From IMG/VR virus record IMGVR_UViG_3300034682_000239, positions 1-37,515 of that record: a stretch of 37,515 nt of DNA; one strand, 5' to 3'. Below the pieces are notes generated by a model. The model searched no databases. It was not told the origin of the DNA and worked only from the letters and a program-made list of their open reading frames with translations. Shown one piece after another: positions 7,797 to 16,467 of the stretch (within the stretch, counting starts at the first letter, position 1; every line of letters starts with the position of its first letter). Position numbers and translations under genes: made by a program. The DNA is from a virus.

Positions 7797-10700
7797 GCTT
7801 GCCTCCGGATTTCATACATCATCGCTTGTGTGCGTTGCAGATCATCCTGCAGGGCCGACATTTGGCGCGCTTGTAGTTCACTCGCATGACGTTGCTCTGC
7901 CAACTGCTGTTGCAGCAAATCAGCCATATTCGATTCGGCTCCCGCTGATGCTTGCTGAGTCGCAGGCGCAGCCACTTGAACTGTCACATTCACAACTGGT
8001 GGTGGCATGTTGCCTATCGCGACGATAATGTCATTCATGCCGTCACGTAATGACGTCGCTGCATCGAGCTGCTGTTTTGCAAGGGCTAATGCTGCGTCGC
8101 GCTGGGCTGCGGCCTGGGACTCAAGTTGTTCCAACATTGCCTGCAGGGCATTTAGCTCAGTGATCGCACCTTCTTGCAGCGCTAACTGGCGTGCCTGGTA
8201 GGCAGCGATTTCCGCTTTGGCCAGAGCTTCTGCTGCAGCTTTTTCTTCAGCGGCCTTTTTCTCCAGGCCATCGAGTAGCAGCTGTAGCTCTTCCAGTTCT
8301 TTGATGCTTTGTTGCTGTAACAAGCTGTCAGCTTGCTGATACTCAAGTACGGCGCGTGGTACTGAAGCTTCAGCAGAGTTCGCTAAACCACCAAAGCTTC
8401 GATAGGCCTGTTGCACCTGAGCAAAAATCGCCGCGTATTCCGAACTGCCACTCGCGTAATAATCCCGCGCCAACTCCAGATAGCTGTTTCCGACACCGGA
8501 TAATTGTTGCATTGCATCCGCATCACCACTGCGAGCCTTGTTTAACAGCTGATTAAACTGCTTTTGCGCCTCAGTAAATTGGTCGCCCATCAGTGCCGGG
8601 TTGAGGTCGCTGAGCAGCAAACTATCCGCTGCAGCTAACAGTTGTTTCGCTGCATCACGCAGCGCGTTGTGGGCTGCGACATCCGCCTCATAGCGGGCCT
8701 GTGCAGCTGTTGCGAGCTGGGCATTGGCTGCCAGTTCTGCGTTGTAGCGGTCGACAATGGCTTGCTGCAGGGCTGATACGGTGTTGATTTGGTCCAGAAC
8801 AGAGCCTGCACCTAATTTGCTTCGAAGGCCTGTGATATTGCCTTTCTGATAACCGACTTCATTCCAGCCGCTACCCTGGCGGCGGATATCTAAAATCGCG
8901 GCCGAAATCGAGCTGCGCACGCTGGCTAGGGATGATGTCAGCTCGCCCCAGCTGGCGTTCAGGCTATCGAGTGCCGCTTGCGCTTGTTGCATCAGCAGGT
9001 TATTGGCGCTGATGTCGGCCTGATACCGGCTGACAATGGCGCCCTGCAGGGACTGGATGGCTTTGATTTGGGCGGTGATGTCGCCGGTACCGAGCTGACC
9101 GCGCAGCTGTTTGACCTGACCAGCTTGATAGGCAGACTCGTCCCAGCCGGTCATTTGACGGCGAATATCCAGAATCGAATTGCCAATGCCGGCGCTGGCC
9201 GATTGGATACTATCGACCAACTGTTTAAAAGTGTTGTTGATCTCAGTCGTTGCTTTTTCAAGCTCAGCCGCAATCAGCGCTGCACGTTTACGGTCGTAGA
9301 GCTTTTCCAGCAGGCTGGTATCCGCGCCGAGTTCGGCCGCTTCTTTAATTTGCGCGTCATACCAGGCTTTTAAATCAAACAAGCTCTTTTGCAGGTCGGT
9401 CATATCGAGTTTGGCCAACTCGTCGCCGATGGATTTGTTGAAGCTGGCCAGCTCCCGTGCTTTGCGCTCTTGCTGGTCATAGTACTGGTCCATTGCCGGT
9501 ACCAGCGCCATCAATGCAGCAAACATGCGCTGTCCAGCGTCGGTCGTTAAATCGAGGCTATCGACCAGCGCTTTAAAACCATCTCGGCTTTGTGGCATTG
9601 CCACACCAAGGCTTGCGAACTGCGCAGTTGCGGATTTAGTAATAGCGGCCAGCTGCTCTTGTTCAGAGTAAAACTCAGCAAAATAGTCCGCCGTAGCTGA
9701 TTGGAATTGCTCGATGCCGCCCATCAGTTCAATGATGCTTTGGGCCACTTCCAGCTCAATGGCTTTGGTCACGCCGGCAAAGCGGCTTAACTGCAGCCCC
9801 AGATTGTCCAGGGCAGAATTAAACACAGCTTGTTCCTGGGCAACCCGGATAAGGGTGTCATACAGGCCTTCGCCGATTTGCTGGAACTCGGCTATGCCAG
9901 GCACCAGGTACTGGACCATTAAATCGCCTTGCTGCGAGAACATCGCCTGCAGCTCTTTCTCGATTTCATCGCCTTTGAGGTCTTTAAACGACAGCGCCGG
10001 CAGGTTGATGACAAAGGATTCCAGCGTTTTGTTAGTTTCTAAACCCAACAGGTTGACCGCTTCAGTCACGGATTTACCCATATGACTGAAAATGCGACTG
10101 AACTCTGCCCGCAGCGCGTTATCAATGGCGCGATATTCGGTGCTTTCCGAAGTAGATTTACTGAGGCCAAATAGTTTCTTTTTGGTGGTTTTAATGACGT
10201 CGTAGACGGTCGCATTCATTAAACCGCTGCTGATGATGTCGCCCAGTTCCTGTGCCGCAAAGCTCAGGCCGCTGTCGACCAGCTCCGTCTTTTTGCTGCC
10301 AAAGAGGCCACCGAGCAGTTTGTTGGTGAGACCACCAACCAAGCCTCCCAGCAGTTTATCTGCCACCAAACCAATCACACCGCCGCCAACGACAGAGGCC
10401 AAGCCGCTGCCAAGCTGCAGGTTATATTCTTTGCCGAGTTCGCCTGGGTAACTGGATTCGTTGAACTTGCCATAACTGGCCACAAGGTTGACGGCCAGAT
10501 TTTTGATGCCGGCAGAGAGTTCGCGGATACTGCCGTTAATCGAGCGCAGCTCTGCGTATTGGTCCAGCTCCAAATCCTCGATACGGCCAAGCGCATTAGC
10601 AATTGATTCAGATTTGGCGCTGTCATCACCAAGGACTGTGCCGGTGCCCTGGGATTTCTGCCGGTCTTCTGCGCTGACACCGCCGCCACCGGCAGAGCCG

Positions 10701-13483
10701 CTGAACACACCAAGGCCAGCCATTAATGCGGCCATGGCCGCAATCCGGGCAAAGGCAGAATATGGGTCGCCGCCGCCCTGGTTCGTAATTGCGGTCAGCG
10801 CATTGGCTGCCGCTTTTTTCAGTGCCAACGCTGTTTCAATCGCTGCAAAAGTAACTTCCAGCTTATGCAGTACCTGGCGGCCTTTGGACTGCTCACTAAA
10901 CATCTTGCTGGCCGCGCCGGTCAGTGAGGCAAAATGCCCCATCTGGCTTTGGTAGTAGTCGTTTTTAAGCTTGGCTTCTTTCTCGTCAACGGCTGCTTTG
11001 CCCTTGGCATATACAGCACTGTTTTTATCAAGAATGTTTAACTTGGCCTTTTCGCCCGCCAGTTCTTTTACTTTTTCGTTGTACTGCAGCTGGCTTTCGG
11101 TCATCGCATCCAGCTGCTGCGCCACTGAGCCGAACGCCTGCACCAGTACATCGCCAATGTTGGTGGCGATGCCGTTCATGGCAGTCATGTCATCCAGCAT
11201 CTTGTCAAAAGCGCCACTGCTGATTTGCTCTGTCAGCTCAATTTGGTCTTTGAGTTTTTGCTGAACACGGATTTGATTTTCAATCTCGGCAATAACGGCC
11301 GGATCACCCCCTTTGAGCTGATACAGCGCTTTTTGTACTTCATATTCCTTTTCACCTTTTGCCAGGCGAATTTGCAAAAGCTCAGTCTCTTTTTTCAGGC
11401 TGTCGAGGGTTTCTTTGTCTGTGACCAGTGCTTGTTTCTTTTCAATCAGCTGCAGTTCACGCTGCAGGGCCGCGAGGGCCGCAGGATTGGCACCGGTAAA
11501 CTGCTGCAGTTTCTTTTGCAGGTCGGCTGATTGCTGGCCGCGACGAAGCCGTAAATCCAGCAGTTTTAATTCTTCGCGCAGCTGCTGCAGGTACGTATCA
11601 GCATTGAGGTTTGCCGTGGCGGTTTTTGCCTCTTCAGCAAATTTTTTGATGGCAGCAGCCGCATTGGCCGGCAGTGTTGTAGCTTCAATAAACTGGGCTT
11701 TGAATAAATCGAGGTCTACGCCGGTTAAGGCACGGCCTTGAGCGTCGATAGCCTGAGCTGACAACATTTGGGTGTTGTATAGCTTAAGCATTTCGTCTGC
11801 TAATTTATTGGTGCTTGCCGAGTTATCAACAAGTTTGGAGCTATACGCATCGAGACCTGGTAAACCGGCGTTAAAATTCTTATTCAGCCCCTCGATAACA
11901 GCGTTGAGTTCAGCTGCGCGACTTTTCAATTCTTCTTGCTGTTTTTTTAGTGCTTCCAGCTGCTGTGTGTCAGCGATTGGCATTGAAGCACCAACTGTAC
12001 CCGCACCAAAGACTGGCCTATTTCTGGTAGCTTTTAGTTTTGCTTCAACTTCTGCTACTTGTGCGGCAACCTGCTGCAGTTCTGCAACAGTATCTTGATA
12101 TAAGCCAGCCTTACGTTTGGCGCTCATACGCTCGAATGATGCTGTCAATTCATCACTCTTCACTTTGGCTTTTTCTGCGGCCTCTTCATAAGCAAACCAT
12201 GCACCAGTTAAAACCCCGGCAATGCCGATGACTAAACCGATTGGGCCTAATAATGCACGTTGTGCAATGGCCAGTGCGTTAGATGCCACTGTTGCAGTGC
12301 CTGCCGTGGTTGTTACCAGGCCAAGTGCTGAAACCTGTGTAACGGCTGCTGTGTTGACCAACAGCATTTCAATCAGCACTAAAGCTTGTTTCTTTGCAAA
12401 CCCAGCAAAGGCTGCGACACCAACAACGCCGATCGCATAAGCCAGCAGCTCAGCTGTTTTTATCGAAGCCTGAAGATTTGGACTTAGTTCCTCAATACTT
12501 CCAGTTCTAAAACTATCAAGGATCTGCGACACGCTTACTAAGGATTCAGCCCATGCCTTGGACAACTCAAGAGTTTTATCTAGATGCGCCACAGTTGCAG
12601 CAAAACTGTTTTCGACCATGACATTAGCCCGAGCCAGATTGACAGGCAGCTCGCCGAACTGAGCCCGGATCTCAGGCAGTTGTACTAAAATCGACTTCAG
12701 TACATCTTCCGATAGCAGCTTACCTTCCAGTACCAGGGCGCGCATTTCGCCAAACCCCAGTTCTTTTGTTGATTTGCCAATATCGTCCATGCCCCGGCCA
12801 ATTCGTGATGCCAGCTCTGGGATATTCTCCAGAATAGAATTCCACTCTTCAGCCCGAAGTATGCCGCCTGATAAGCCCTGGCTAAGCTGCATTAAGCCGT
12901 TATCCATCGCTTGCATGGACGACCCACCAATAACACCCAGCATTTGGACAGCATCGGTCAGGCCCAGCATTTCGGCATTGGTTGCTTTGAGGTCTTTACG
13001 GCTGGTTGCCATGCGCTGGAACAAATCAACAGATGCGCTGAGTGCTACCCCGTTTTTCTGTGAGATGTCGAACATTTCAGCCGACACCTGGTTGTAGTCA
13101 TGGGTTTCGCGGGTTGCCGTTTTAATACGTTGCTGTAGGCCATCGAATTCTGACGCAACAGTGGCAAAGCCTTTCACTGCATTGAATGTTTCAAAAGCAG
13201 CATAAAGAGCAGCAGTCACTCCAACCATTGAGCGCAAGCTACCGGCAAGGCTTACCGCAGTACTTTCGTTCTCCTGCAAAGCGGTGCTGAGCTGTTTGCT
13301 GCTATTAGCAGCTTTGCTCAGCCCCTTGGCAGATTCGTTGCCAGCGGTATCGAGCTGCTTTAACGACTTGGTAGCCGTTGTTGTGCTTTGAGTAATGCCA
13401 TTGATGTCTTTGACAACGACCTGACCACCGGCAACGGCAAAGCGGATGGCAATGTTCATATCGTTGTTATTCATAAATGGCAT
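7793..13483 (-). CDS. Tail tape measure protein (1896 residues)
   Basis: The largest gene, 15% of the genome. Its N-terminus contains a recognisable tape-measure domain (roughly residues 75-290: FATVASEFDGLQQRIKTATR, LSQGLSGGILRAEEWNSILE). Hydrophobic segments lie near 330-420, a long helical coiled-coil region runs through ~430-900, and a Gly-rich hydrophobic stretch near ~1050-1085 could insert into membrane. The C-terminal third is Ala/Gln-rich coiled coil. Two internal tandem duplications are annotated separately. Start ATG at 13483 overlaps the upstream stop (TAATG). At the lambda ratio of ~0.15 nm per residue it would set a tail of about 280 nm (inference). It follows the G/GT chaperone genes, as usual. 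Confidence 0.93.
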   Translation of the reverse strand: MPFMNNNDMNIAIRFAVAGGQVVVKDINGITQSTTTATKSLKQLDTAGNESAKGLSKAANSSKQLSTALQENESTAVSLAGSLRSMVGVTAALYAAFETFNAVKGFATVASEFDGLQQRIKTATRETHDYNQVSAEMFDISQKNGVALSASVDLFQRMATSRKDLKATNAEMLGLTDAVQMLGVIGGSSMQAMDNGLMQLSQGLSGGILRAEEWNSILENIPELASRIGRGMDDIGKSTKELGFGEMRALVLEGKLLSEDVLKSILVQLPEIRAQFGELPVNLARANVMVENSFAATVAHLDKTLELSKAWAESLVSVSQILDSFRTGSIEELSPNLQASIKTAELLAYAIGVVGVAAFAGFAKKQALVLIEMLLVNTAAVTQVSALGLVTTTAGTATVASNALAIAQRALLGPIGLVIGIAGVLTGAWFAYEEAAEKAKVKSDELTASFERMSAKRKAGLYQDTVAELQQVAAQVAEVEAKLKATRNRPVFGAGTVGASMPIADTQQLEALKKQQEELKSRAAELNAVIEGLNKNFNAGLPGLDAYSSKLVDNSASTNKLADEMLKLYNTQMLSAQAIDAQGRALTGVDLDLFKAQFIEATTLPANAAAAIKKFAEEAKTATANLNADTYLQQLREELKLLDLRLRRGQQSADLQKKLQQFTGANPAALAALQRELQLIEKKQALVTDKETLDSLKKETELLQIRLAKGEKEYEVQKALYQLKGGDPAVIAEIENQIRVQQKLKDQIELTEQISSGAFDKMLDDMTAMNGIATNIGDVLVQAFGSVAQQLDAMTESQLQYNEKVKELAGEKAKLNILDKNSAVYAKGKAAVDEKEAKLKNDYYQSQMGHFASLTGAASKMFSEQSKGRQVLHKLEVTFAAIETALALKKAAANALTAITNQGGGDPYSAFARIAAMAALMAGLGVFSGSAGGGGVSAEDRQKSQGTGTVLGDDSAKSESIANALGRIEDLELDQYAELRSINGSIRELSAGIKNLAVNLVASYGKFNESSYPGELGKEYNLQLGSGLASVVGGGVIGLVADKLLGGLVGGLTNKLLGGLFGSKKTELVDSGLSFAAQELGDIISSGLMNATVYDVIKTTKKKLFGLSKSTSESTEYRAIDNALRAEFSRIFSHMGKSVTEAVNLLGLETNKTLESFVINLPALSFKDLKGDEIEKELQAMFSQQGDLMVQYLVPGIAEFQQIGEGLYDTLIRVAQEQAVFNSALDNLGLQLSRFAGVTKAIELEVAQSIIELMGGIEQFQSATADYFAEFYSEQEQLAAITKSATAQFASLGVAMPQSRDGFKALVDSLDLTTDAGQRMFAALMALVPAMDQYYDQQERKARELASFNKSIGDELAKLDMTDLQKSLFDLKAWYDAQIKEAAELGADTSLLEKLYDRKRAALIAAELEKATTEINNTFKQLVDSIQSASAGIGNSILDIRRQMTGWDESAYQAGQVKQLRGQLGTGDITAQIKAIQSLQGAIVSRYQADISANNLLMQQAQAALDSLNASWGELTSSLASVRSSISAAILDIRRQGSGWNEVGYQKGNITGLRSKLGAGSVLDQINTVSALQQAIVDRYNAELAANAQLATAAQARYEADVAAHNALRDAAKQLLAAADSLLLSDLNPALMGDQFTEAQKQFNQLLNKARSGDADAMQQLSGVGNSYLELARDYYASGSSEYAAIFAQVQQAYRSFGGLANSAEASVPRAVLEYQQADSLLQQQSIKELEELQLLLDGLEKKAAEEKAAAEALAKAEIAAYQARQLALQEGAITELNALQAMLEQLESQAAAQRDAALALAKQQLDAATSLRDGMNDIIVAIGNMPPPVVNVTVQVAAPATQQASAGAESNMADLLQQQLAEQRHASELQARQMSALQDDLQRTQAMMYEIRRQA
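8715..9190 (-). repeat. Tandem duplication in tape measure (ILDIRRQ repeats)
   Basis: Two ~70-residue segments with ~92-residue spacing start with ILDIRRQMTGWDESAYQAG and ILDIRRQGSGWNEVGYQKG. Each continues through an LRGQLG or LRSKLG motif to QAIV/GAIV-x-RYxAxxxAN. Approximate protein positions are 1434-1505 and 1526-1597. The DNA copies are diverged. Such duplications change the tape measure and hence tail length. Confidence 0.7.
11250..11595 (-). repeat. Second tandem duplication in tape measure (LR(L/I)xxG helical repeats)
   Basis: Two neighbouring ~55-residue helical segments align: LREELKLLDLRLRRGQQSAD, leading to FTGANPAALAALQRELQLIE, and LKKETELLQIRLAKGEKEYE, leading to LKGGDPAVIAEIENQIRVQQ. 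Both have the order helix, short G-(A/G)-(N/D)-P turn, helix. This is a diverged internal duplication within the coiled-coil region. Confidence 0.6.
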
Positions 13484-13851
13484 TAACTCCTGTTTTGCTC
13501 TGCCTGGTAATTCAGTACTGTCTTTTCGATAACCTGCAGGCCGTTCCAGACCCGGTCTTTTAGTTCGACCGCTAAGCCCTGATAACCGGGCATCTGATTC
13601 GCTCTTACTTCAATTGCCGGGTAGTTCAGGCCAACTCTGGCACCTGCCATGCCGGCATACACCCACTGGGTTTGCACCCGGAAAAACAACTCCACGATGT
13701 ATTGATTGCAGGGTTGAATGTCCGGTGCCTGGGCTTTTTGTGCTGCATACATCTGCACAACTTCGGGAGGTGCACCGGCCGCTTCCAGCGATTCAGCCAG
13801 GCGCTTAGGGCTGGCGCTGCCTCCCGAAACCCACCAATGGGCTATTTCTTC
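13483..13851 (-). CDS. T-part of the GT tail assembly chaperone, reached by -1 frameshift
   Basis: This open frame runs without stops from the slippery site to the tape measure start and encodes 122 residues beginning E-E-I-A-H-W-W-V-S-G-G and ending YQAEQNRS. The W-rich start and the VQTQWVYAGMAGARVGL segment look like DUF1799-type proteins in the same slot of other tails. No ATG with a ribosome site precedes it (only GTG at 13758 or an internal ATG), so it is best read as the extension of the upstream G protein. The fusion would be about 259 residues. GT proteins recruit tail tube subunits onto the tape measure. Stop and tape-measure start overlap by one base. Confidence 0.75.
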   Translation of the reverse strand, partial: EEIAHWWVSGGSASPKRLAESLEAAGAPPEVVQMYAAQKAQAPDIQPCNQYIVELFFRVQTQWVYAGMAGARVGLNYPAIEVRANQMPGYQGLAVELKDRVWNGLQVIEKTVLNYQAEQNRS

Positions 13852-14261
13852 AAATTTTTGTCAGCAACTCCACCAGCGCGGGCTTCGTTGTAGGCTTTGC
13901 GCACAGCCTCTGCGACTTCTTTGCTGTTCAGCAAAATTGCGATGTTTTCCGGGGTCGATGGCACATCTGCATCACCATTCTTGAACGGGAACGGATGTTT
14001 CGGGTGCTTCTCAAAGCCGATGAAAACAGCGCGGGTTTGTTCTTTCAGCAATTTACTGACCCGTGCTAAATCGGTTTCATCAACGGTATTGAGCTGATTG
14101 ACCAGGGCTTCGCTTTCGGCTTCTGAGACAGACTGGAAAGTGGCAATAAAGTGGGCTTTAGCCGGAATGGTTTGACCGTCTTCATCAATTTGGTCGGTTG
14201 GGATCACGGCACATACTGCGGCTTTGAAAACGTTTTTTGCTAAGGCGTTAATTTGAAACAC
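13842..14261 (-). CDS. Tail assembly chaperone G
   Basis: 139 residues, mainly helical and charged (ATFQSVSEAESEALVNQLN, KEVAEAVRKAYNEARAGG), between tail tube and tape measure, where lambda G-type chaperones lie. The reading frame ends at TAG (13842-13844), three codons past a slippery heptamer. It should therefore yield both G alone and, on slippage, a GT fusion. Lambda uses the G:GT ratio to pace tube assembly on the tape measure. Start ATG at 14261 is the first in frame. No catalytic motif is present. Confidence 0.78.
   Translation of the reverse strand: MFQINALAKNVFKAAVCAVIPTDQIDEDGQTIPAKAHFIATFQSVSEAESEALVNQLNTVDETDLARVSKLLKEQTRAVFIGFEKHPKHPFPFKNGDADVPSTPENIAILLNSKEVAEAVRKAYNEARAGGVADKNLKK
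13851..13857 (-). other. Programmed -1 ribosomal frameshift site A_AAT_TTG
   Basis: On the minus strand the zero-frame codons are GAC AAA AAT TTG AAG AAA TAG. The heptamer AAATTTG fits the X-XXY-YYZ slippery pattern with X=A and Y=T. A one-base backward slip continues as GAA GAA ATA GCC, exactly the frame of the downstream 122-residue open region. It lies in the tail chaperone slot, where -1 slips are conserved across long-tailed phages. Confidence 0.8.
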
Positions 14262-14335
14262 GGTCTTACTCCTGAATTAAAAGGGAGGCATCCTTGCCTT
14301 ACTTTCATCCCTGGCGCTGCTTGGGGTTTATTCGG

Positions 14336-15277
14336 TTACCGGAAAATCATTTCAAAATCGTTGTCCCGCGCCGTCGGTACCACATCGAGCACACAGCGCA
14401 GATGGCTGATGCCGTCGATAATGGTTGGCGCGATGCTGTTCAGCTGCAGGTTCGGCACCAGCAGCTCGAAGATGCGGCCGATGTCTGTCACGTCTTCACC
14501 TAACTGGTAAGCCATGGCGCCAAAGGTGCTCAGCTTGTTCCACCAGTTGAAGTCGTTCAGTAACGGCTCTTCAAACACGATTTCAACCTGCGGCCGCCGG
14601 CTGGTGATTTGCACGCTTTCGTCGTTGGTCACTGACCGGTAGGTCACTGTGTTACCAAGGCGGAACGTCAGCTGGGCCATGTTCACTTCCTGCCCAAACA
14701 GCTGCATTTTGGTGATGCTGACGGGGTCAGTGACCAGCGGGTTTTTGAACTGGGTAAAGTCACAGTTTTGGAAGTCAGCAACCTGTGCCGGGTTGACATA
14801 CAACCCCATCAAGTTGTTGAACGTGAATTTTGGTAGTGCGTCGGTACCCAGGCTTACTTCCAGGTTGCAGCGCGCACCCACACATGGATGCTTCACTTTG
14901 CCGCGAAACACATGCAGCGTGACGCTGTCATGATTCGATGACACCGGCTTATAAGTGACTTTCGTGGTCGGGGTCACTGTTGGTTTTAAGCCTGCCGCTT
15001 GCAGCAGTGGGGCAATAGCCGGCGCTGTGCCTGCAGCAGACACGCCTGCCACATAACCGGTTAACGTGCCGGAGATTTTCTTGTTGCGCTGGATGGAGCC
15101 TTTACTGCCGCCACGACCAGCATCGAATTCCATCGCTTCCTGATCACCGTCAAGCAGTGTCATATCGGCTTTCACCCGCATGGCATTTGCGGCAGCGGTT
15201 GGTGCCTTGTCAGTGCCATAGACAGTTTCTACAGCGGCCAGTACACAGGTATCCTGCTCTAAAATGCGCTCACCCAT
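14336..15277 (-). CDS. Major tail tube protein
   Basis: 313 residues. The N-terminus LEQDTCVLAAVETVYGTDKA is the usual entry of long-tailed phage tube proteins ('...AVETTYGTDP..'). Beta-rich repeats follow (KISGTLTGYVAGVSAAG, LTFRLGNTVTYRSVT), with WWNKLSTFGAMAYQLGE near the end. It sits directly upstream of the G/GT chaperones and tape measure. There is no sheath gene next to it, so the tail should be non-contractile. Start ATG at 15277 overlaps the previous stop (TAATG). The length is somewhat above lambda gpV, in line with D3112/B3-type tube proteins. Confidence 0.8.
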   Translation of the reverse strand: MGERILEQDTCVLAAVETVYGTDKAPTAAANAMRVKADMTLLDGDQEAMEFDAGRGGSKGSIQRNKKISGTLTGYVAGVSAAGTAPAIAPLLQAAGLKPTVTPTTKVTYKPVSSNHDSVTLHVFRGKVKHPCVGARCNLEVSLGTDALPKFTFNNLMGLYVNPAQVADFQNCDFTQFKNPLVTDPVSITKMQLFGQEVNMAQLTFRLGNTVTYRSVTNDESVQITSRRPQVEIVFEEPLLNDFNWWNKLSTFGAMAYQLGEDVTDIGRIFELLVPNLQLNSIAPTIIDGISHLRCVLDVVPTARDNDFEMIFR

Positions 15278-15441
15278 TATTGTTTCACCTCATTTCTGCG
15301 GGCGGCGCGTTGCGCTGCCAGGTAACCGTTTTTACTGTTGTCTGTGCTGACAACAGCTTCCGCTTCAGGCTGGGCAGTAGGCTTGGCCTGTTCAGGCATT
15401 GCAGCCGTTTTGCCTGGCGCCTGAGTTGTTTTATCCGTCAT
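15277..15441 (-). CDS. Small polar protein between tail terminator and tube
   Basis: 54 residues from ATG at 15441, which has GGAG eight bases upstream and lies two bases after the preceding stop. A longer frame to 15570 runs through the upstream gene and is rejected. The sequence is Pro/Ala/Gln-rich (MTDKTTQAPGKTAAMPEQAK) with a basic C-terminus (AAQRAARRNEVKQ), probably disordered. The slot corresponds to Mu gp38, but there is no sequence resemblance to that family that I can recognise. The function is unknown. Confidence 0.6.
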   Translation of the reverse strand: MTDKTTQAPGKTAAMPEQAKPTAQPEAEAVVSTDNSKNGYLAAQRAARRNEVKQ

Positions 15442-15443
15442 GG

Positions 15444-15872
15444 CTAAACTCCGTTGGTAAAATAGTTGGTCTGATACATGTCCACCCAAAGCAGGACGTT
15501 CTGGTCGTAGTCGAGTACTTCGCCGCCTAACCACACGCAGCTTTGAAACTCGCGGTTTTCTGGCCGCCACCCAATCAGGGCATCGCGGGTTTGGCCAATG
15601 AGCGCCCGCGCTTCCCGCATCAAGTCCGCAGGCCTGGCGCAGCGGGTAGCAACAACAACCCCAAAGCGCGCAAAGGTCTGGTTGGTATGGCGCGACACAT
15701 CGGCACTGTTTTTTTCATTGTCCAGCACCACAAAGGCCCGGCTGTCAGTGATAAGCCGCAGCTCTTTAATCGCATCAAACTCGATAGCGTCACTGACTCC
15801 ACGCAGTGTCGGCACAGCACTTTTAAGCCGGCTGATCACCAGGTCCGTGTTTAATGGCAGATTCCCGGTCAT
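15444..15872 (-). CDS. Tail terminator-like protein (Mu gp37 / DUF1834-like)
   Basis: 142 residues from ATG at 15872, sharing one base with the upstream stop (TGATG). An extension to 15920 lies inside the previous gene. The sequence has the alternating helix-strand pattern of tail terminators (TDLVISRLKSAVPTLRGVSD, AFVVLDNEKNSADVSRHTNQ, RFGVVVATRCARPADLMREA) and ends with LLWVDMYQTNYFTNGV. Following gp36, it occupies the gp37 slot. Such proteins cap the tail tube and join it to the head connector. Confidence 0.72.
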   Translation of the reverse strand: MTGNLPLNTDLVISRLKSAVPTLRGVSDAIEFDAIKELRLITDSRAFVVLDNEKNSADVSRHTNQTFARFGVVVATRCARPADLMREARALIGQTRDALIGWRPENREFQSCVWLGGEVLDYDQNVLLWVDMYQTNYFTNGV

Positions 15873-16372
15873 CAGTAATCCTTCAGCGCATTGCGAAAAG
15901 TTGATTGGCCGGCGCTCCACTCGGGGGCGTTGCTGCTGGTTGATACCGGATCAGTTGCTCCCAGGGAGAACTTGCCGTCCGCGGTTAACCGCAGCAGTTT
16001 TAAAGCGTCGTTGTAATCACGGGTGATTGGGTCTTTGTCATCCGCGTTCAGCCGATTGATATGCAGCTTGTAACGCACGATGGCCCGGCACCACACCACC
16101 AGGATGTCTGGTATCTGCTGCAGCGGCAGATCGCCACGCGTAGCCAGGAACCCGTCAATCAAGCCGGCAGCGTCGGTAATGGCTGCATTAATTCGGCTTA
16201 CTGCCTGCTCACAGGCATCTAATTCTTCCGGCTGCCATGCCGCACGACTGGCGCCTGTCAGCCTGGCGTGCATCAATGCAGCATCAACAATTGGCAAATG
16301 CTCAGGCGTGGCAACTTCGGCCAGCTCTTTGGCGCCTGGATTTACTGCCATTTGGTCCAAAGTGATGTACAT
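15872..16372 (-). CDS. Head-tail connector, Mu gp36-like (DUF1320)
   Basis: 166 residues. The N-terminal MYITLDQMAVNPGAKELAEV, then ACEQAVSRINAAITDAAGLIDGFLATRGDLPL and VVWCRAIVRYKLHINR follow the DUF1320 pattern: 'AI..A...IDGYL..RY.LPL..vP..l...c..ia.y.L'. The family forms the head-completion adaptor in Mu-like particles. The C-terminal ~35 residues (STSSNAPEWSAGQSTFRNAL) are also typical. Its place just before gp37 agrees. Confidence 0.85.
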   Translation of the reverse strand: MYITLDQMAVNPGAKELAEVATPEHLPIVDAALMHARLTGASRAAWQPEELDACEQAVSRINAAITDAAGLIDGFLATRGDLPLQQIPDILVVWCRAIVRYKLHINRLNADDKDPITRDYNDALKLLRLTADGKFSLGATDPVSTSSNAPEWSAGQSTFRNALKDY

Positions 16373-16406
16373 ACACGCTCCTGGTAAAATTTGGTCCGGT
16401 TAGAAA

Positions 16407-16427
16407 GGTTGACGCCCGCTATCAACC
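16407..16427 (-). other. Hairpin in the gap between gp35-like and gp36-like genes
   Basis: GGTTGA (16407-16412) and TCAACC (16422-16427) flank a nine-base loop in the 95-bp gap 16373-16467. No U-run follows. It may stabilise or process the mRNA between two genes needed in different amounts, but this is a guess. Confidence 0.4.
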
Positions 16428-16467
16428 GGCAACTTCACAGGCAAGGGAATCCCTCCCGGCCAATGAC

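Noticed and set aside
8978-12440. Several 70-155 residue plus-strand frames inside the tape measure
   Set aside because: They follow codon-position bias of the large minus-strand gene, lack ribosome sites and resemble no family.
13483-13758. Stand-alone 91-residue gene starting at GTG 13758
   Set aside because: The same frame is open for another 31 codons upstream, exactly to the slippery heptamer, so it is better read as the T part of a frameshift fusion.
14262-14335. Gene or terminator in the tube-chaperone gap
   Set aside because: Only 74 bases, with a weak GGCA/TGCC stem and no U-run; nothing supportable.
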